Below, piece by piece: positions 1 through 10,528 of a stretch of DNA of 64,000 nt (within the stretch, counting starts at the first letter, position 1; each line of letters starts with the position of its first letter). A program made the position numbers and the translations under genes. Under the pieces are notes generated by a model that saw nothing but the letters and a program-made list of their open reading frames with translations, was not told the DNA's origin and did no database searches. This DNA is from a gamma proteobacterium HdN1 (lineage in GTDB: Bacteria > Pseudomonadota > Gammaproteobacteria > Pseudomonadales > Ketobacteraceae). The DNA is taken from positions 780,527 to 844,526 of the forward strand of contig FP929140.1 in the NCBI GenBank assembly GCA_000198515.1, written 5' to 3'.

Positions 1-635
1 TCGCTTACGATGTAGGCTTTCTCGCAGATATCCAAGGTTTCACGAACGTTGTGGTCAGTAATTAAAACACCAATGCCGCGCTGTTTTAGGTGGCGTATGA
101 TTTCCTTGATATCGTTTACGGAAATCGGATCCACACCGGCAAAAGGTTCATCCAGCAGAATGAATTGCGGGTCAGCGGCAAGTGCGCGAGCGATTTCAAC
201 GCGCCGCCGTTCGCCGCCGGAGAGGGCCATTCCAAGCGAGTTGGCAATGTGGCCTACGTGAAATTCATCCAGCAGCTCTTCCATTTTGCTGATTCGCTGT
301 GAGCGGCTCAGGGATTTACGGGTTTCTAAAATCGCCAGCAGATTTTCGCGTACTGTAAGCTTGCGAAAGATCGAGGCTTCTTGGGGAAGATAGCCAATCC
401 CACGGCTGGCGCGCCCGTGCATTGGGAGATAGGTAATATCCTGATCGTCAATCAAGATATGGCCTTTGTCTTGCGGCACGATCCCGACAATCATATAAAA
501 GCAGGTGGTTTTTCCTGCACCGTTGGGGCCGAGCAGGCCCACGATCTGGCCGCTATCAATCGCGAGCGAAACGTCCTCGACTACGCGCCGTCCTTTGTAG
601 CTCTTTGCCAGATGCATCGCGCAAAGTCGGCTCAT
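1..635 (-). CDS. lptB: LPS export ABC transporter ATP-binding protein LptB (3' end cut by window edge)
   Basis: ATPase of the LptB2FG complex, which extracts LPS from the inner membrane and drives it along the LptC-LptA bridge. About 211 of some 240 residues are visible. Walker A (GPNGAGKTT) lies at residues 36-44, followed by a Q-loop (YLPQEAS), the signature [10 protein letters not shown], Walker B with [11 protein letters not shown], and the H-loop TDHNVRET. The ATG at 635-633 overlaps the lptA stop in an ATGA, so the two are translationally coupled. The C-terminus runs off the left edge; rpoN is usually next but is not in view. Identification is secure. Confidence 0.97.
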   Translation of the reverse strand, partial: MSRLCAMHLAKSYKGRRVVEDVSLAIDSGQIVGLLGPNGAGKTTCFYMIVGIVPQDKGHILIDDQDITYLPMHGRASRGIGYLPQEASIFRKLTVRENLLAILETRKSLSRSQRISKMEELLDEFHVGHIANSLGMALSGGERRRVEIARALAADPQFILLDEPFAGVDPISVNDIKEIIRHLKQRGIGVLITDHNVRETLDICEKAYIVS

Positions 636-1249
636 GGCTTGGCACCGCTTTTGGGTGCCTTGGATTTGCCTTGCTTATCGTCTGGCTGGCTAGGTGGGAG
701 CACCATTTTTACGCGCTGGTTGCCGCCTTTTACTGCATTCTTTGCATCTCCGCCCGTCGCCTGCATGCGGCGGGTGCGAATATCGTATTGGATGCGAGTG
801 CCTTGAAATGTGCTTTCATTTTGCACAACGATCGCGTCGAGCTGCAAAATGAGTTTTTCGTCGCTGACGTAATAATCAATCGTTTTTGCTTTTGCGGTTA
901 CTGGCGGCTGATCAGGTTCGGGCGTTTGGGTGAAAACCGCAGGGCTCCCTTTTGCGGTGACTTGCTGCACCTGCTTGTTGTTATCTGCGCGGATATAGAG
1001 ATCATCTGCGTTGATAATCAACGAACCTTGGGTCAGTACGACCTTGCCGGTGTAGTGGGCAACGCCTTGGCCTTCGTCGAGTTCAGCTTGGTCTGCGATG
1101 ATTTCGATAGGCTGCTGCCGGTCGCTCTCCAGAGCAAGTGCAGTGTCGCCGTACAATGTAAAACCAAGGCACAAACACCAAGCGCAAAGTGCAGTGAGCC
1201 TGCGAGTTAGCAGGAACGGGTGAATCTGTTTAGAAAAAGGATATGGCAT
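632..1249 (-). CDS. lptA: LPS periplasmic bridge protein LptA
   Basis: Periplasmic OstA-like beta-jellyroll protein that polymerises into the bridge carrying LPS from LptC to LptD. The 205-residue product has a positively charged start, a hydrophobic stretch and a likely signal-peptidase site after DTALA, then the OstA domain ([19 protein letters not shown], with GDV-type repeats) to about residue 165 and a Lys/Pro-rich tail. I chose ATG 1249; a GTG two codons upstream (1255) is also possible, and neither has a good ribosome site. The 83-90 bp between lptC and lptA contain a perfect minus-strand TATAAT (1297-1292) without a convincing -35, so a separate lptAB promoter is possible but unproven. 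Confidence 0.95.
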   Translation of the reverse strand: MPYPFSKQIHPFLLTRRLTALCAWCLCLGFTLYGDTALALESDRQQPIEIIADQAELDEGQGVAHYTGKVVLTQGSLIINADDLYIRADNNKQVQQVTAKGSPAVFTQTPEPDQPPVTAKAKTIDYYVSDEKLILQLDAIVVQNESTFQGTRIQYDIRTRRMQATGGDAKNAVKGGNQRVKMVLPPSQPDDKQGKSKAPKSGAKP

Positions 1250-1339
1250 CGGCACGTTCTGTTCGAGGCTGGAGGCTGCGTAGTGGTATGCATTATAAAT
1301 CAGGCACTACGGTTCATGCCTTAATTACGACAAGATTCG

Positions 1340-1909
1340 CTAAGAAGACGGTGGGCTGTACCGGCTGATCACCTTGCTTTGCAGAGTGAGCTTACCGGTC
1401 TGCATCTCAACGCGCAATCCTTTGGCGTGAGTGTGATGGCCGCCCTGAGTAATGTCTACCTCGTCGTCAGTTTCCGCAGTTTCCGCTTTAGGGGAGACGT
1501 GCATGGACTGTGTGCGAAGCTCCACCGGCTGAGCTTTGTCGTCGAGCTTGCGAATCACAACGTCGCCATTAAGGTGCAGAGTCTCGCCCGCGTCTCGCGT
1601 GATGCCGGTGTTTGATGTCGCGTTCCAAGAGCGCTCGTCCTTGTCGAAAAACACAAGATTGGGTCCCTGAAACTCGGTCACTTCTTGCTTGGTGAAGTGA
1701 GTTGCTGTTTCGGCAAGCAATTGATAGTGCTTGTCGCCCTGATCGTCAAAATTCATTTGATTGATGCGGTCAAGAATAATGTCGGGCAGGGAATCTGCTT
1801 GCGCGGTGTTCGCGGGAGGGGCGGTTTTCCACGACAAATACCCGTTGATGCCCAGCGACGATAACACCGCGAGCAAGAGAATCGACCAAAAAAGATTTCG
1901 AGCGTCCAT
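1340..1909 (-). CDS. lptC: LPS export system protein LptC
   Basis: Bitopic inner-membrane protein that accepts LPS from LptB2FG and passes it to LptA. It has 189 residues, an N-terminal transmembrane helix at about residues 7-25 (LFWSILLLAVLSSLGINGYL) and a periplasmic OstA-like domain that includes LHLNGDVVIRK and the C-terminal segment GLRVEMQTGKLTLQSKVISRY. It follows kdsD by only 9 bp, so there is no room for kdsC, which usually sits between them. Length and order fit the family. Confidence 0.94.
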   Translation of the reverse strand: MDARNLFWSILLLAVLSSLGINGYLSWKTAPPANTAQADSLPDIILDRINQMNFDDQGDKHYQLLAETATHFTKQEVTEFQGPNLVFFDKDERSWNATSNTGITRDAGETLHLNGDVVIRKLDDKAQPVELRTQSMHVSPKAETAETDDEVDITQGGHHTHAKGLRVEMQTGKLTLQSKVISRYSPPSS

Positions 1910-1918
1910 GTCGGTTGT

Positions 1919-2893
1919 TTACATTACGCCAGCGCGAAGCAGGTCATGCATGTTGAGCGCTCCAACGGGGCGGCGGTCATCGTCAACAACCATCAGCCCG
2001 TTGATCTTGGATTTTTCCATAATAGCGAGCGCTTCGACCGCCAGAACCTTGGGGTGGGTTACTTTGCATTTTGTCGACATCACCTCGCGCAATAGAGTCT
2101 TATGAATGTCTAGGCCCTGATCCAAGGTACGGCGCAAGTCCCCGTCGGTGTAGACACCGATGAGAATCCCTTGGTCGTCTACAATCCCAGTCATCCCCAA
2201 TCCTTTGCTGCTGATTTCCAAAAGCGCTTTGCTGATGGAGATGTCGGCCGTTACCGTCGGAATGCGGTCGCCAGTTTGCATCACGTTTTCCACCAGTAAC
2301 AGCAACTTGCGCCCGAGCGCGCCGCCCGGATGTGAGAGCGCGAAGTCATTTGCGGTAAACCCGCGCGCCTCAAGGAGGGCAACTGCCAGCGCGTCACCCA
2401 TGACGAGGGTGACCGTGGTGCTTGCCGTCGGCGCAAGCCCCAGCGGGCAGGCTTCTTGAGCAACGCTTACGTCTAAGTTTACATCCGCTTGGGTGGCGAG
2501 CGTGGAGTGCGGGTTGCCGGTCAGTGTGATCAGCAGAGAGCCTTTGCGCTTGATGACGGGCAGGATCGACACAACCTCTTCCGTGTTGCCCGAGTTGGAG
2601 ATTGCGATTACAAGGTCTTCGCCGGTGATGGTGCCTAAGTCGCCGTGGCGAGCCTCGCCAGGATGCACGAAGAAAGCCGGCGTGCCGGTACTGGAAAGCG
2701 TCGCAGCAATCTTGCTGCCAATGTGTCCGGATTTGCCCATGCCAGTCACAATGACGCGCCCTTTGCAGGCAAGGATCAGTTGGCAGGCCCGCACAAAGGA
2801 TGCGTCGATGCGTGGCCGCAGCGCCTCGGTTGCTTGAACTTCGATATCAATAACGCGATGCGCAGAGCCAATAAAATCGTGTGAAGCGTTCAC
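1919..2893 (-). CDS. kdsD: D-arabinose 5-phosphate isomerase KdsD
   Basis: Converts ribulose 5-phosphate to arabinose 5-phosphate, the first step of Kdo synthesis for LPS inner core. An N-terminal SIS domain carries VTGMGKSGHIG and ISNSGNTEEV; two C-terminal CBS domains follow (from VENVMQTGDRIP to MHDLLRAGVM). I place the start at GTG 2893, which gives 324 residues, matches the family N-terminus and has a GAGAG ribosome site about 8 bases upstream. An in-frame ATG at 2980 would add 29 unlikely residues. It heads the kdsD-lptC-lptA-lptB operon, divergent from mlaFEDB across about 250 bp that must hold both promoters. Confidence 0.96.
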   Translation of the reverse strand: MNASHDFIGSAHRVIDIEVQATEALRPRIDASFVRACQLILACKGRVIVTGMGKSGHIGSKIAATLSSTGTPAFFVHPGEARHGDLGTITGEDLVIAISNSGNTEEVVSILPVIKRKGSLLITLTGNPHSTLATQADVNLDVSVAQEACPLGLAPTASTTVTLVMGDALAVALLEARGFTANDFALSHPGGALGRKLLLLVENVMQTGDRIPTVTADISISKALLEISSKGLGMTGIVDDQGILIGVYTDGDLRRTLDQGLDIHKTLLREVMSTKCKVTHPKVLAVEALAIMEKSKINGLMVVDDDRRPVGALNMHDLLRAGVM

Positions 2894-3141
2894 GGGCGAT
2901 CTCTCGTAGATAAGTGGAAAGGTCACAAGACCTAAGCCATGCTGGGATGCTGCAAACTCTATCGACAGGCGGGGTGGCATGCAAGCAAGAGCTGCATTTT
3001 GGTTGTGAATGTTTGCCTAAAACCCGATGCCGGAAAGGGTTTTTTTGCGTCTTTTTGGCAGAAGTTGCCCGCTGATTTGTAGGCGGTGCTATAGTGCGAC
3101 GTTCTTATGAGTTGAATCCGCCGAATGGGTGCAATTTGTCT

Positions 3142-3954
3142 ATGATAGCCAGCGACAACTTCATTGAAGTCAAGGGGATGTCCTTCTACCGAGGGACGCG
3201 CCCCATTTTTAAGGGCGTTGATATCTCCATCCCGCGCGGAAAAATCACTGCCATTATGGGCCCTAGCGGCACCGGAAAAACCACGCTGTTGCGTCTGATC
3301 GGTGGGCAGCTCCGGCCCGATACGGGGCAGGTGCTTGTGGAGGGGCGCGATATTTTCAAACTGAACCGTAAGGAGCTGTTCGATACCCGCAGTCGCATGG
3401 GCATGCTGTTTCAGAGCGGCGCACTGTTTACCGATCTTTCTGTATACGAAAACGTCGCCTTCCCGCTGCGTGTCCACACGCAGCTGCCGGAAGACATGAT
3501 TCGTGACCTGGTGTTGATGAAGCTACAGGCCGTTGGTCTGCGCGGTGCGCGTGACTTGATGCCGAGCGAGCTTTCCGGCGGCATGGCGCGGCGTGCAGCG
3601 CTTGCGCGTGCGATCGCGCTCGACCCTGACCTTGTTATGTATGACGAGCCGTTTGCCGGCCAAGATCCTATTGCAATGGGCGTTGTTGTTGAGCTGGTGC
3701 GGCTGCTCAGCAGCGCCTTGGGCCATACCAGCATTGTGGTATCACACGATGTGCAGGAAACGGCACGTATCGCTGACTATATCTACGTGATTGCCGACGG
3801 TATCGTGATTGGTCATGGTTCACGCGATGAAATCATGGATTCGGATTTGCCGCGTGTGCGTCAGTTTATACGCGGATTGCCGGATGGTCCCGTTCCATTC
3901 CACTTTCCGGCCAATCCGCTTGCGGAAGATATTTTGGCGAGAGGTGCACGATGA
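3142..3954 (+). CDS. mlaF: Phospholipid ABC transporter ATP-binding protein MlaF
   Basis: ATPase of the MlaFEDB inner-membrane complex that moves glycerophospholipids between the inner membrane and the outer-membrane Mla components. Walker [10 protein letters not shown] lies at residues 40-48, the Q-loop is in [11 protein letters not shown], the signature is [16 protein letters not shown], Walker B is [13 protein letters not shown] and the H-loop is VVSHDVQE. The C-terminal [17 protein letters not shown] extension matches MlaF, where it contacts the partner subunit. ATG 3142 gives 270 residues and the usual N-terminal length; in-frame GTG and TTG codons lie upstream. Its stop overlaps the mlaE ATG. 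Confidence 0.97.
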   Translation: MIASDNFIEVKGMSFYRGTRPIFKGVDISIPRGKITAIMGPSGTGKTTLLRLIGGQLRPDTGQVLVEGRDIFKLNRKELFDTRSRMGMLFQSGALFTDLSVYENVAFPLRVHTQLPEDMIRDLVLMKLQAVGLRGARDLMPSELSGGMARRAALARAIALDPDLVMYDEPFAGQDPIAMGVVVELVRLLSSALGHTSIVVSHDVQETARIADYIYVIADGIVIGHGSRDEIMDSDLPRVRQFIRGLPDGPVPFHFPANPLAEDILARGAR

Positions 3955-4733
3955 TCGAGTGGCTACGAAGGATCGGGGCGGATGGCCTTGGCACGCTGCG
4001 CACCATCGGCGCGGCGGGGATCTTCCTGTTCAACGCTCTGTGGGCGCTGCCAAACCCGCGCAGTGGCACGCCGCTGCTGGTGAAACAGATCTATTCCATC
4101 GGCGTGCTATCGCTCGTCATTATTGTCGTTTCGGGTGTATTTATCGGGATGGTGTTGGCCTTGCAGGGCTATCACATCCTCACGCAATTCGGCAGCGAGG
4201 AAGCGCTTGGGCAATTGGTTGCGCTTAGCCTGTTGCGCGAGTTGGGGCCGGTGGTCGCGGCGCTTTTGTTCGCGGGGCGTGCAGGTTCAGCGCTCACCGC
4301 AGAGATTGGCCTGATGAAGGCTACCGAGCAGTTGGCGAGCTTTGAGATGATCGGCGTCGATCCGCTACGGCGTATTATTGCGCCGCGTTTCTGGGCCGGG
4401 TTTATTTGTATGCCCACATTAGCCGTGATTTTTTCTGCGGTTGGCGTGATCGGGGCTTATCTGGTTGGCGTTAAATGGCTGGGCGTTTACGATGGTTCCT
4501 TTTGGGCCAATATGCAAAATTCGGTGGAGTGGGGCGAGGATGTCGTGAACGGCGTTATCAAGAGCTTCGCTTTTGGCGCAGTTGTCACTTGGATCGCTGT
4601 TTTTCAGGGCTATGACTGTATTCCAACGTCGGAAGGCATCAGCCGCGCGACGACGCGCACCGTAGTTTTTTCATCTCTAGCCGTTCTTGGCTTAGATTTC
4701 ATCCTCACCGCCGTCATGTTCGGAGACCTGTAG
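3951..4733 (+). CDS. mlaE: Phospholipid ABC transporter permease MlaE
   Basis: Integral membrane subunit of MlaFEDB, 260 residues, MlaE/TrnI permease family. Several hydrophobic helices are visible, including [20 protein letters not shown] and the C-terminal [20 protein letters not shown]. The conserved central stretch [20 protein letters not shown], followed by [11 protein letters not shown], is diagnostic. The start overlaps the mlaF stop (ATGA) and mlaD begins 2 bp after its stop, so the operon is tightly coupled. Confidence 0.97.
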   Translation: MIEWLRRIGADGLGTLRTIGAAGIFLFNALWALPNPRSGTPLLVKQIYSIGVLSLVIIVVSGVFIGMVLALQGYHILTQFGSEEALGQLVALSLLRELGPVVAALLFAGRAGSALTAEIGLMKATEQLASFEMIGVDPLRRIIAPRFWAGFICMPTLAVIFSAVGVIGAYLVGVKWLGVYDGSFWANMQNSVEWGEDVVNGVIKSFAFGAVVTWIAVFQGYDCIPTSEGISRATTRTVVFSSLAVLGLDFILTAVMFGDL

Positions 4734-4735
4734 AC

Positions 4736-5206
4736 ATGCGTATGCGTAATCTGGAAATAATGGTAGGCGCCTTTATGGTCGCGGGATTTGCGGCGCTGGT
4801 ATTTCTTGCGCTCAGAGTGAGTGGCCTTGCGATGGACTCGCGTGAGGCCACTTATCGTCTAAGCGGCCACTTTGAGAATATCGGCGGCCTGACGGTGCGC
4901 GCTAAGGTCACCATGGCGGGCGTCGCCATTGGGCGCGTCAGCCGGATCTATTTTGACGATAAAAATTTCACCGCCGTGGTGGAGATGGACATCAATAAAA
5001 GTGTCAGCAATATCTCGACCGATGCCACCGCATCCATTCTGACCTCCGGCTTGCTCGGCGAGAAATACATCGGCATCGTTGAAGGCGCAGAAGACGAGGT
5101 GATGAAAGAGGGCGATGTGTTCCAAGTGACCAACTCCGCCCTAGTGCTTGAAGATCTGGTAGGCAAGTTTCTGTTCAACAAAGTCACCGAGGATCCTAAA
5201 CCGTGA
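4736..5206 (+). CDS. mlaD: MCE-domain lipid-binding protein MlaD
   Basis: Inner-membrane-anchored MCE protein that forms a hexameric ring with a lipid-conducting pore in the MlaFEDB complex. One transmembrane helix spans about residues 9-28 and an MCE domain about 38-118 (YRLSGHFENIGGLTVRAKV to LLGEKYIGIVEG), with a short C-terminal helix. At 156 residues it is shorter at the C-terminus than the roughly 180-residue E. coli protein. Its stop overlaps the GTG of mlaB, so the usual mlaC is not present between them. Confidence 0.96.
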   Translation: MRMRNLEIMVGAFMVAGFAALVFLALRVSGLAMDSREATYRLSGHFENIGGLTVRAKVTMAGVAIGRVSRIYFDDKNFTAVVEMDINKSVSNISTDATASILTSGLLGEKYIGIVEGAEDEVMKEGDVFQVTNSALVLEDLVGKFLFNKVTEDPKP

Positions 5207-5520
5207 AGGCTGCGCTTGAGAAGCTGTCGGATTCCGCGTGGACATTGCGTGGGGATATTAAGTACGCCAATGCCGTTGAAATTCGCGAGCAGGGTGAGCG
5301 TTTGCTGGAAAGTAGCGCGCAATCCGTCGGTGTAGATCTTTCAGGGATGACCAGCGCCACTTCAGTGGCCATCTCTGTCCTGCTGTGCTGGCTGCGAGCC
5401 GCGCAGAAACGCGGAAAAAGCCTGTCTTTCAACCACCTTCCACAAAATCTGCTCGATGTTGCGCGCGTTAGCGGTTTGGATAAGCTCTTGGATCAGGCGG
5501 TTGTGCAAGCGGCGCCATAG
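5203..5520 (+). CDS. mlaB: STAS-domain protein MlaB
   Basis: Small cytoplasmic STAS-domain subunit that stabilises and regulates the MlaF ATPase. The 105-residue product has the STAS layout: a beta strand with WTLRGDI, then VDLSGMTSATSVAISVLLCWLRAA with the conserved Ser/Thr loop, then a C-terminal helix. The start codon is GTG, in a GTGA overlap with the mlaD stop. It ends the mla operon; 262 bp without a gene separate it from ibaG. Confidence 0.88.
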   Translation: MKAALEKLSDSAWTLRGDIKYANAVEIREQGERLLESSAQSVGVDLSGMTSATSVAISVLLCWLRAAQKRGKSLSFNHLPQNLLDVARVSGLDKLLDQAVVQAAP

Positions 5521-5782
5521 GGTGCGGCACACGGCTGGCGGCCCCTAACGCCGGTGGCCTGTAATCGTCGCTAGTGGACATGCAGGTTGTGCGCGTATGG
5601 TCGGTGCAATCGGCCGTTGCATTTCTTGGTACTGCCGCGCAGCGCCAAAATCAGCTATCATGCGCCATCTCGGTCTTGTATTGCCCGAACTTCTCACCTC
5701 GTTTCGATCCAACGAGCTGCTTCGGCCCTGCAAGCGGTATCTCATTATCACTCCCTGTTTGGACTACTCCGGTACATTGAAA

Positions 5783-6037
5783 ATGGATGAAAATCTGATC
5801 AAATCACGCCTGCAAACAGGTTTCCCCGACGCAGAAGTACACGTTGACCTGATGGGTAACAAAGCGCAGGTCGTAGTGGTTTCCGATGCATTTGCGGGCA
5901 AGCGCGTTGTGCAGAAGCAACAGATGGTCTACCAGCAACTCAATGATTTGCTTGCTTCCGGTGAACTGCACGCGGTATCCATGCAAACTCTCACCCCCGA
6001 TGAGTGGGCGCAAAAGAAAAAATTTGGTTTTCTCTGA
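5783..6037 (+). CDS. ibaG: BolA-family protein IbaG
   Basis: BolA-like protein of 84 residues, a class that works with monothiol glutaredoxins in iron-sulfur handling and acid response. It aligns well with E. coli IbaG: EVHVDLMGNKAQVVVVSD near the start, then VVQKQQMVYQQL and the C-terminal LHAVSMQTLTPDEWAQ. I chose ATG 5783; upstream in-frame codons would add residues foreign to the family. It lies between the mla genes and murA, its classic place. Confidence 0.93.
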   Translation: MDENLIKSRLQTGFPDAEVHVDLMGNKAQVVVVSDAFAGKRVVQKQQMVYQQLNDLLASGELHAVSMQTLTPDEWAQKKKFGFL

Positions 6038-7378
<1,341 letters not shown>

Positions 7379-7388
7379 ACCCAGTCCC

Positions 7389-8039
7389 ATGAGTGAAAAA
7401 CTGACACTCGCGCTCTCCAAAGGGCGCATCCTGAAAGACACCATGCCCCTATTAGACGCAGCGGGCATCCGCTTGTTAGAAGACCCAGAGCGCAGCCGCA
7501 AGCTGATCTTTGACACCTCTCACCCAAACGTCCAGATCGTGATTATTCGCGCCTCTGATGTGCCCACCTTTGTCGAACACGGCGCCGCCGATATCGGTGT
7601 TGCCGGCAAAGATGTGCTCATGGAACACGGCGCACAGGGTTTGTACGAATTGCTCGACCTAGAGATCGCCCGTTGCAAGCTGATGGTTGCGGCGCCCGTA
7701 AACCCGCCCGAAGTGCGGGGGCGGCTTAAGGTTGCCACCAAATTTTTGAACATCACCCGTGATTATTACGCAGCGAAAGGCGAACAGGTCGAGCTGGTAA
7801 AACTGTATGGCTCTATGGAACTCGCACCCTTGGTTGGCTTGGCGCATCGCATCGTCGACGTTGTAGATACAGGCAACACCCTGCGTGCGAATGGCCTTGA
7901 GCCGATCGAGTTGATCGGCCACGTCACCTCGCGCCTTGTGGTGAACAAAGCTTCGATGAAAATGAAACACAGCATCATCCGACCGCTGATCGACCAGCTT
8001 GGTGAAGCCGTCGCAGCTCGACGTAAGGGGGCCGCATGA
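7389..8039 (+). CDS. hisG: ATP phosphoribosyltransferase catalytic subunit HisG (short form)
   Basis: First step of histidine synthesis: ATP plus PRPP to phosphoribosyl-ATP. The 216-residue product begins at ATG 7389 ([15 protein letters not shown]) and ends without the C-terminal regulatory ACT-like domain of long HisG. Conserved segments include [16 protein letters not shown]-like text and the PRPP site region [14 protein letters not shown]. Short HisG enzymes are known to need the HisZ regulatory partner, which is not encoded in this window. It overlaps hisD by ATGA. Confidence 0.96.
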   Translation: MSEKLTLALSKGRILKDTMPLLDAAGIRLLEDPERSRKLIFDTSHPNVQIVIIRASDVPTFVEHGAADIGVAGKDVLMEHGAQGLYELLDLEIARCKLMVAAPVNPPEVRGRLKVATKFLNITRDYYAAKGEQVELVKLYGSMELAPLVGLAHRIVDVVDTGNTLRANGLEPIELIGHVTSRLVVNKASMKMKHSIIRPLIDQLGEAVAARRKGAA

Positions 8040-9361
8040 ATTCCAAAGCAGAACCAATGCTGAACATTGCTCGCTTGGATACTCGCCAAGCAGACTTTAA
8101 TGCCAAACTCTCCGCATTGCTCGACTGGGAAAGCGTTTCCGACGATCGCGTGCAGGCCGCTGTCAGCGAGATTGTGAAGGATGTTCGTAAGCGTGGCGAC
8201 GCCGCGCTTTTGGAATACACCCGCCGCTATGATCGTGTCAGCGCTGATCGTGTGGAAGATTTGACGCTAATGCCGTCAGATTTGCGCCCTTACGTCGAAC
8301 AACTTCCTCGCCAAGAGCGTGAAGCGCTGGAAGCTGCGGCCGCACGAGTGCGGGAATACCACGAACATCAGAAAGCGCAGTCCTGGCGTTATACGGATTC
8401 GGATGGCAACGTGCTCGGCCAGCAAATTACGCCACTGGATCGCGTCGGTATCTACGTGCCCGGCGGAAAAGCCTCTTACCCATCCTCCGTGCTCATGAAC
8501 GCCATTCCCGCAAAAGTGGCCGGCGTGCGCGAAATCATCATGGTGGTACCAACCCCCGATGGCGAGAAAAATGCCATGGTGCTGGCGGCGGCGGCAATTG
8601 CCGGCGTGGATCGAGTCGTGACCGTCGGCGGTGCACAGGCGGTTGCGGCATTGGCCTACGGCACTGACAGCGTACCGCAGGTCGATAAAATTGTTGGGCC
8701 GGGGAATATCTACGTCGCGACCGCCAAGCGCATGGTGTTCGGCCAGGTAGGCATCGACATGATTGCCGGCCCCAGCGAGATCCTAGTCGTTTGCGATGGC
8801 AAAACCCAAGCAGATTGGATTGCCATGGATTTATTTTCTCAGGCAGAGCACGATGAGCAGGCGCAGGCCATTTTGATCAGTAGCGATGCGAGTTTTCTAG
8901 ATGAAGTCCATGCAGCCATGGAGCGCCTGTTGCCTTCGTTGGAGCGCGAGTCAATTGCCCGTATTTCACTGGAAGGGCGCGGGGCGCTGATTCAGGCGCA
9001 CAGCCAAGAAGAAGTCATCGAGTTGATCAATCGCATCGCGCCCGAACATTTAGAATTGTCCATTGCTGATCCAGAAGCATTGCTTCCCTCGATTCGCCAT
9101 GCGGGTGCCATTTTCATGGGGCGTTATACGCCAGAAGCGATTGGTGATTATTGTGCGGGCCCCAACCACGTACTCCCTACTTCCGGCACTGCGCGTTTCT
9201 CGTCTCCGCTTGGCGTGTATGATTTTCAGAAACGCAGCTCGTTGATTGCGTGTTCCGCGCAGGGCGGTCAAAAACTTGGGAGAATCGCGTCCGTTCTGGC
9301 GCGCGGCGAACAACTGACGGCACATGCTCGCTCTGCAGAAATGCGTCTGAAAGACGTATAG
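8036..9361 (+). CDS. hisD: Histidinol dehydrogenase HisD
   Basis: Zinc enzyme catalysing the last two steps of histidine synthesis, histidinol to histidine with two NAD+. At 441 residues it has the usual length. Motifs include the family signature region around [13 protein letters not shown] and [13 protein letters not shown], the zinc-site segment [11 protein letters not shown], the catalytic RIAPEHLEL and the late segment [14 protein letters not shown]. The start overlaps the hisG stop; hisC begins 66 bp downstream. Confidence 0.98.
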   Translation: MNSKAEPMLNIARLDTRQADFNAKLSALLDWESVSDDRVQAAVSEIVKDVRKRGDAALLEYTRRYDRVSADRVEDLTLMPSDLRPYVEQLPRQEREALEAAAARVREYHEHQKAQSWRYTDSDGNVLGQQITPLDRVGIYVPGGKASYPSSVLMNAIPAKVAGVREIIMVVPTPDGEKNAMVLAAAAIAGVDRVVTVGGAQAVAALAYGTDSVPQVDKIVGPGNIYVATAKRMVFGQVGIDMIAGPSEILVVCDGKTQADWIAMDLFSQAEHDEQAQAILISSDASFLDEVHAAMERLLPSLERESIARISLEGRGALIQAHSQEEVIELINRIAPEHLELSIADPEALLPSIRHAGAIFMGRYTPEAIGDYCAGPNHVLPTSGTARFSSPLGVYDFQKRSSLIACSAQGGQKLGRIASVLARGEQLTAHARSAEMRLKDV

Positions 9362-9427
9362 CTGCCGCCGCGCCTACGAGTTTTTTCTGTTTACAGCATT
9401 TTGATTAATGGCTAGGTACAAGACGCA

Positions 9428-10516
9428 ATGAAGACGGTTAAGGATTGGGTAAAAGACTTAGTGCGCCCTGAAGTGATGGCGTTATCTGCTTATCACGTCC
9501 CCGAAACCGGAAGGCTCCTCAAGCTCGATGCCATGGAGAATCCGTGGGCGCTGCCGGACGCTTTGCGCGCACAATGGTTGCAAGTGCTAGAGTCTGTACA
9601 GATCAACCGTTATCCGAATCCAGCGGCACCTACGGTCAAAGCAGGTCTGCGAAAAATGATGGGCCTTTCGAGCCAGTACGAGCTGCTGCTCGGTAACGGC
9701 TCTGATGAGCTAATCCAGCTGGTTGCCATGGCACTCGCAAAACCCGGCGCGAGCGTACTTAGCGTTGAGCCAAGTTTTGTCATGTACAAAATGATCGCGC
9801 AATTTCTAGGGCTGCAATATCACGGCGTAGCTCTAACCGAGGATTTTGCGCTGGATCGTGAAACCCTTTTGGCTGCAATTAAAACTCACCAGCCCGCACT
9901 GGTCTTTTTGGCGCAACCCAATAATCCCACCGGCAATCTCTTTGACGCCACAATCGTCGAAGAAATTATTGCGGTAACGCCAGGCCTCGTGGTTGTTGAT
10001 GAAGCCTATCTCGCCTTTACTGACTCCGATGCGTTGCCCTTGCTGGATCGCCACCCGAACGTTCTGATTATGCGTACGCTCTCAAAGGTGGGGCTTGCAG
10101 GCTTGCGCCTAGGTATCCTAGCAGGCGCTCCCGAGTGGATTCGCGAAATTGATAAGCTGCGATTGCCATATAATATCAACGTGCTTACCCAGGCATCTGC
10201 GGCATTTTTGCTAGATCATTACGATACCTTCCGCGAACAAACCGCCCGTTTGCGCGCGGCCAGAACTGATCTGATTCAAGCTTTGCGCGTACTTCCTTTG
10301 GAGCGCGTCTGGCCGAGCGAGGCGAATTTCGTGTTGGTTCGGGCCCCGGCGGGCGAGGCGCGTGCCGTGTTTGAGGCGCTTAAAAAGAGCGGCGTGCTGA
10401 TTAAATGCCTAGATGGCGCGCACCCATTGCTGAAAGATTGCTTGCGTATCACCGTGGGCACGCCACAAGAGAACCAGCAAATGCTCGCAGCGTTGGAAAA
10501 ATCCTTGATAGACTAA
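9428..10516 (+). CDS. hisC: Histidinol-phosphate aminotransferase HisC
   Basis: PLP-dependent transaminase producing histidinol phosphate. The 362-residue fold-type I protein carries LGNGSDELIQLV, the cofactor-contact strand LAQPNNPTGN, VVVDEAYLAF, and the PLP lysine in RTLSKVGLAGLRLG. It is the last gene of the murA-hisGDC run and converges on degS with only 12 bp between stop codons; no clear hairpin terminator was found there. Confidence 0.97.
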   Translation: MKTVKDWVKDLVRPEVMALSAYHVPETGRLLKLDAMENPWALPDALRAQWLQVLESVQINRYPNPAAPTVKAGLRKMMGLSSQYELLLGNGSDELIQLVAMALAKPGASVLSVEPSFVMYKMIAQFLGLQYHGVALTEDFALDRETLLAAIKTHQPALVFLAQPNNPTGNLFDATIVEEIIAVTPGLVVVDEAYLAFTDSDALPLLDRHPNVLIMRTLSKVGLAGLRLGILAGAPEWIREIDKLRLPYNINVLTQASAAFLLDHYDTFREQTARLRAARTDLIQALRVLPLERVWPSEANFVLVRAPAGEARAVFEALKKSGVLIKCLDGAHPLLKDCLRITVGTPQENQQMLAALEKSLID

Positions 10517-10528
10517 ACCGTCTATGGT

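Noticed and set aside
10517-10528. A terminator between hisC and degS
   Set aside because: The 12-bp gap and flanks show only an imperfect inverted repeat without a T-tract.
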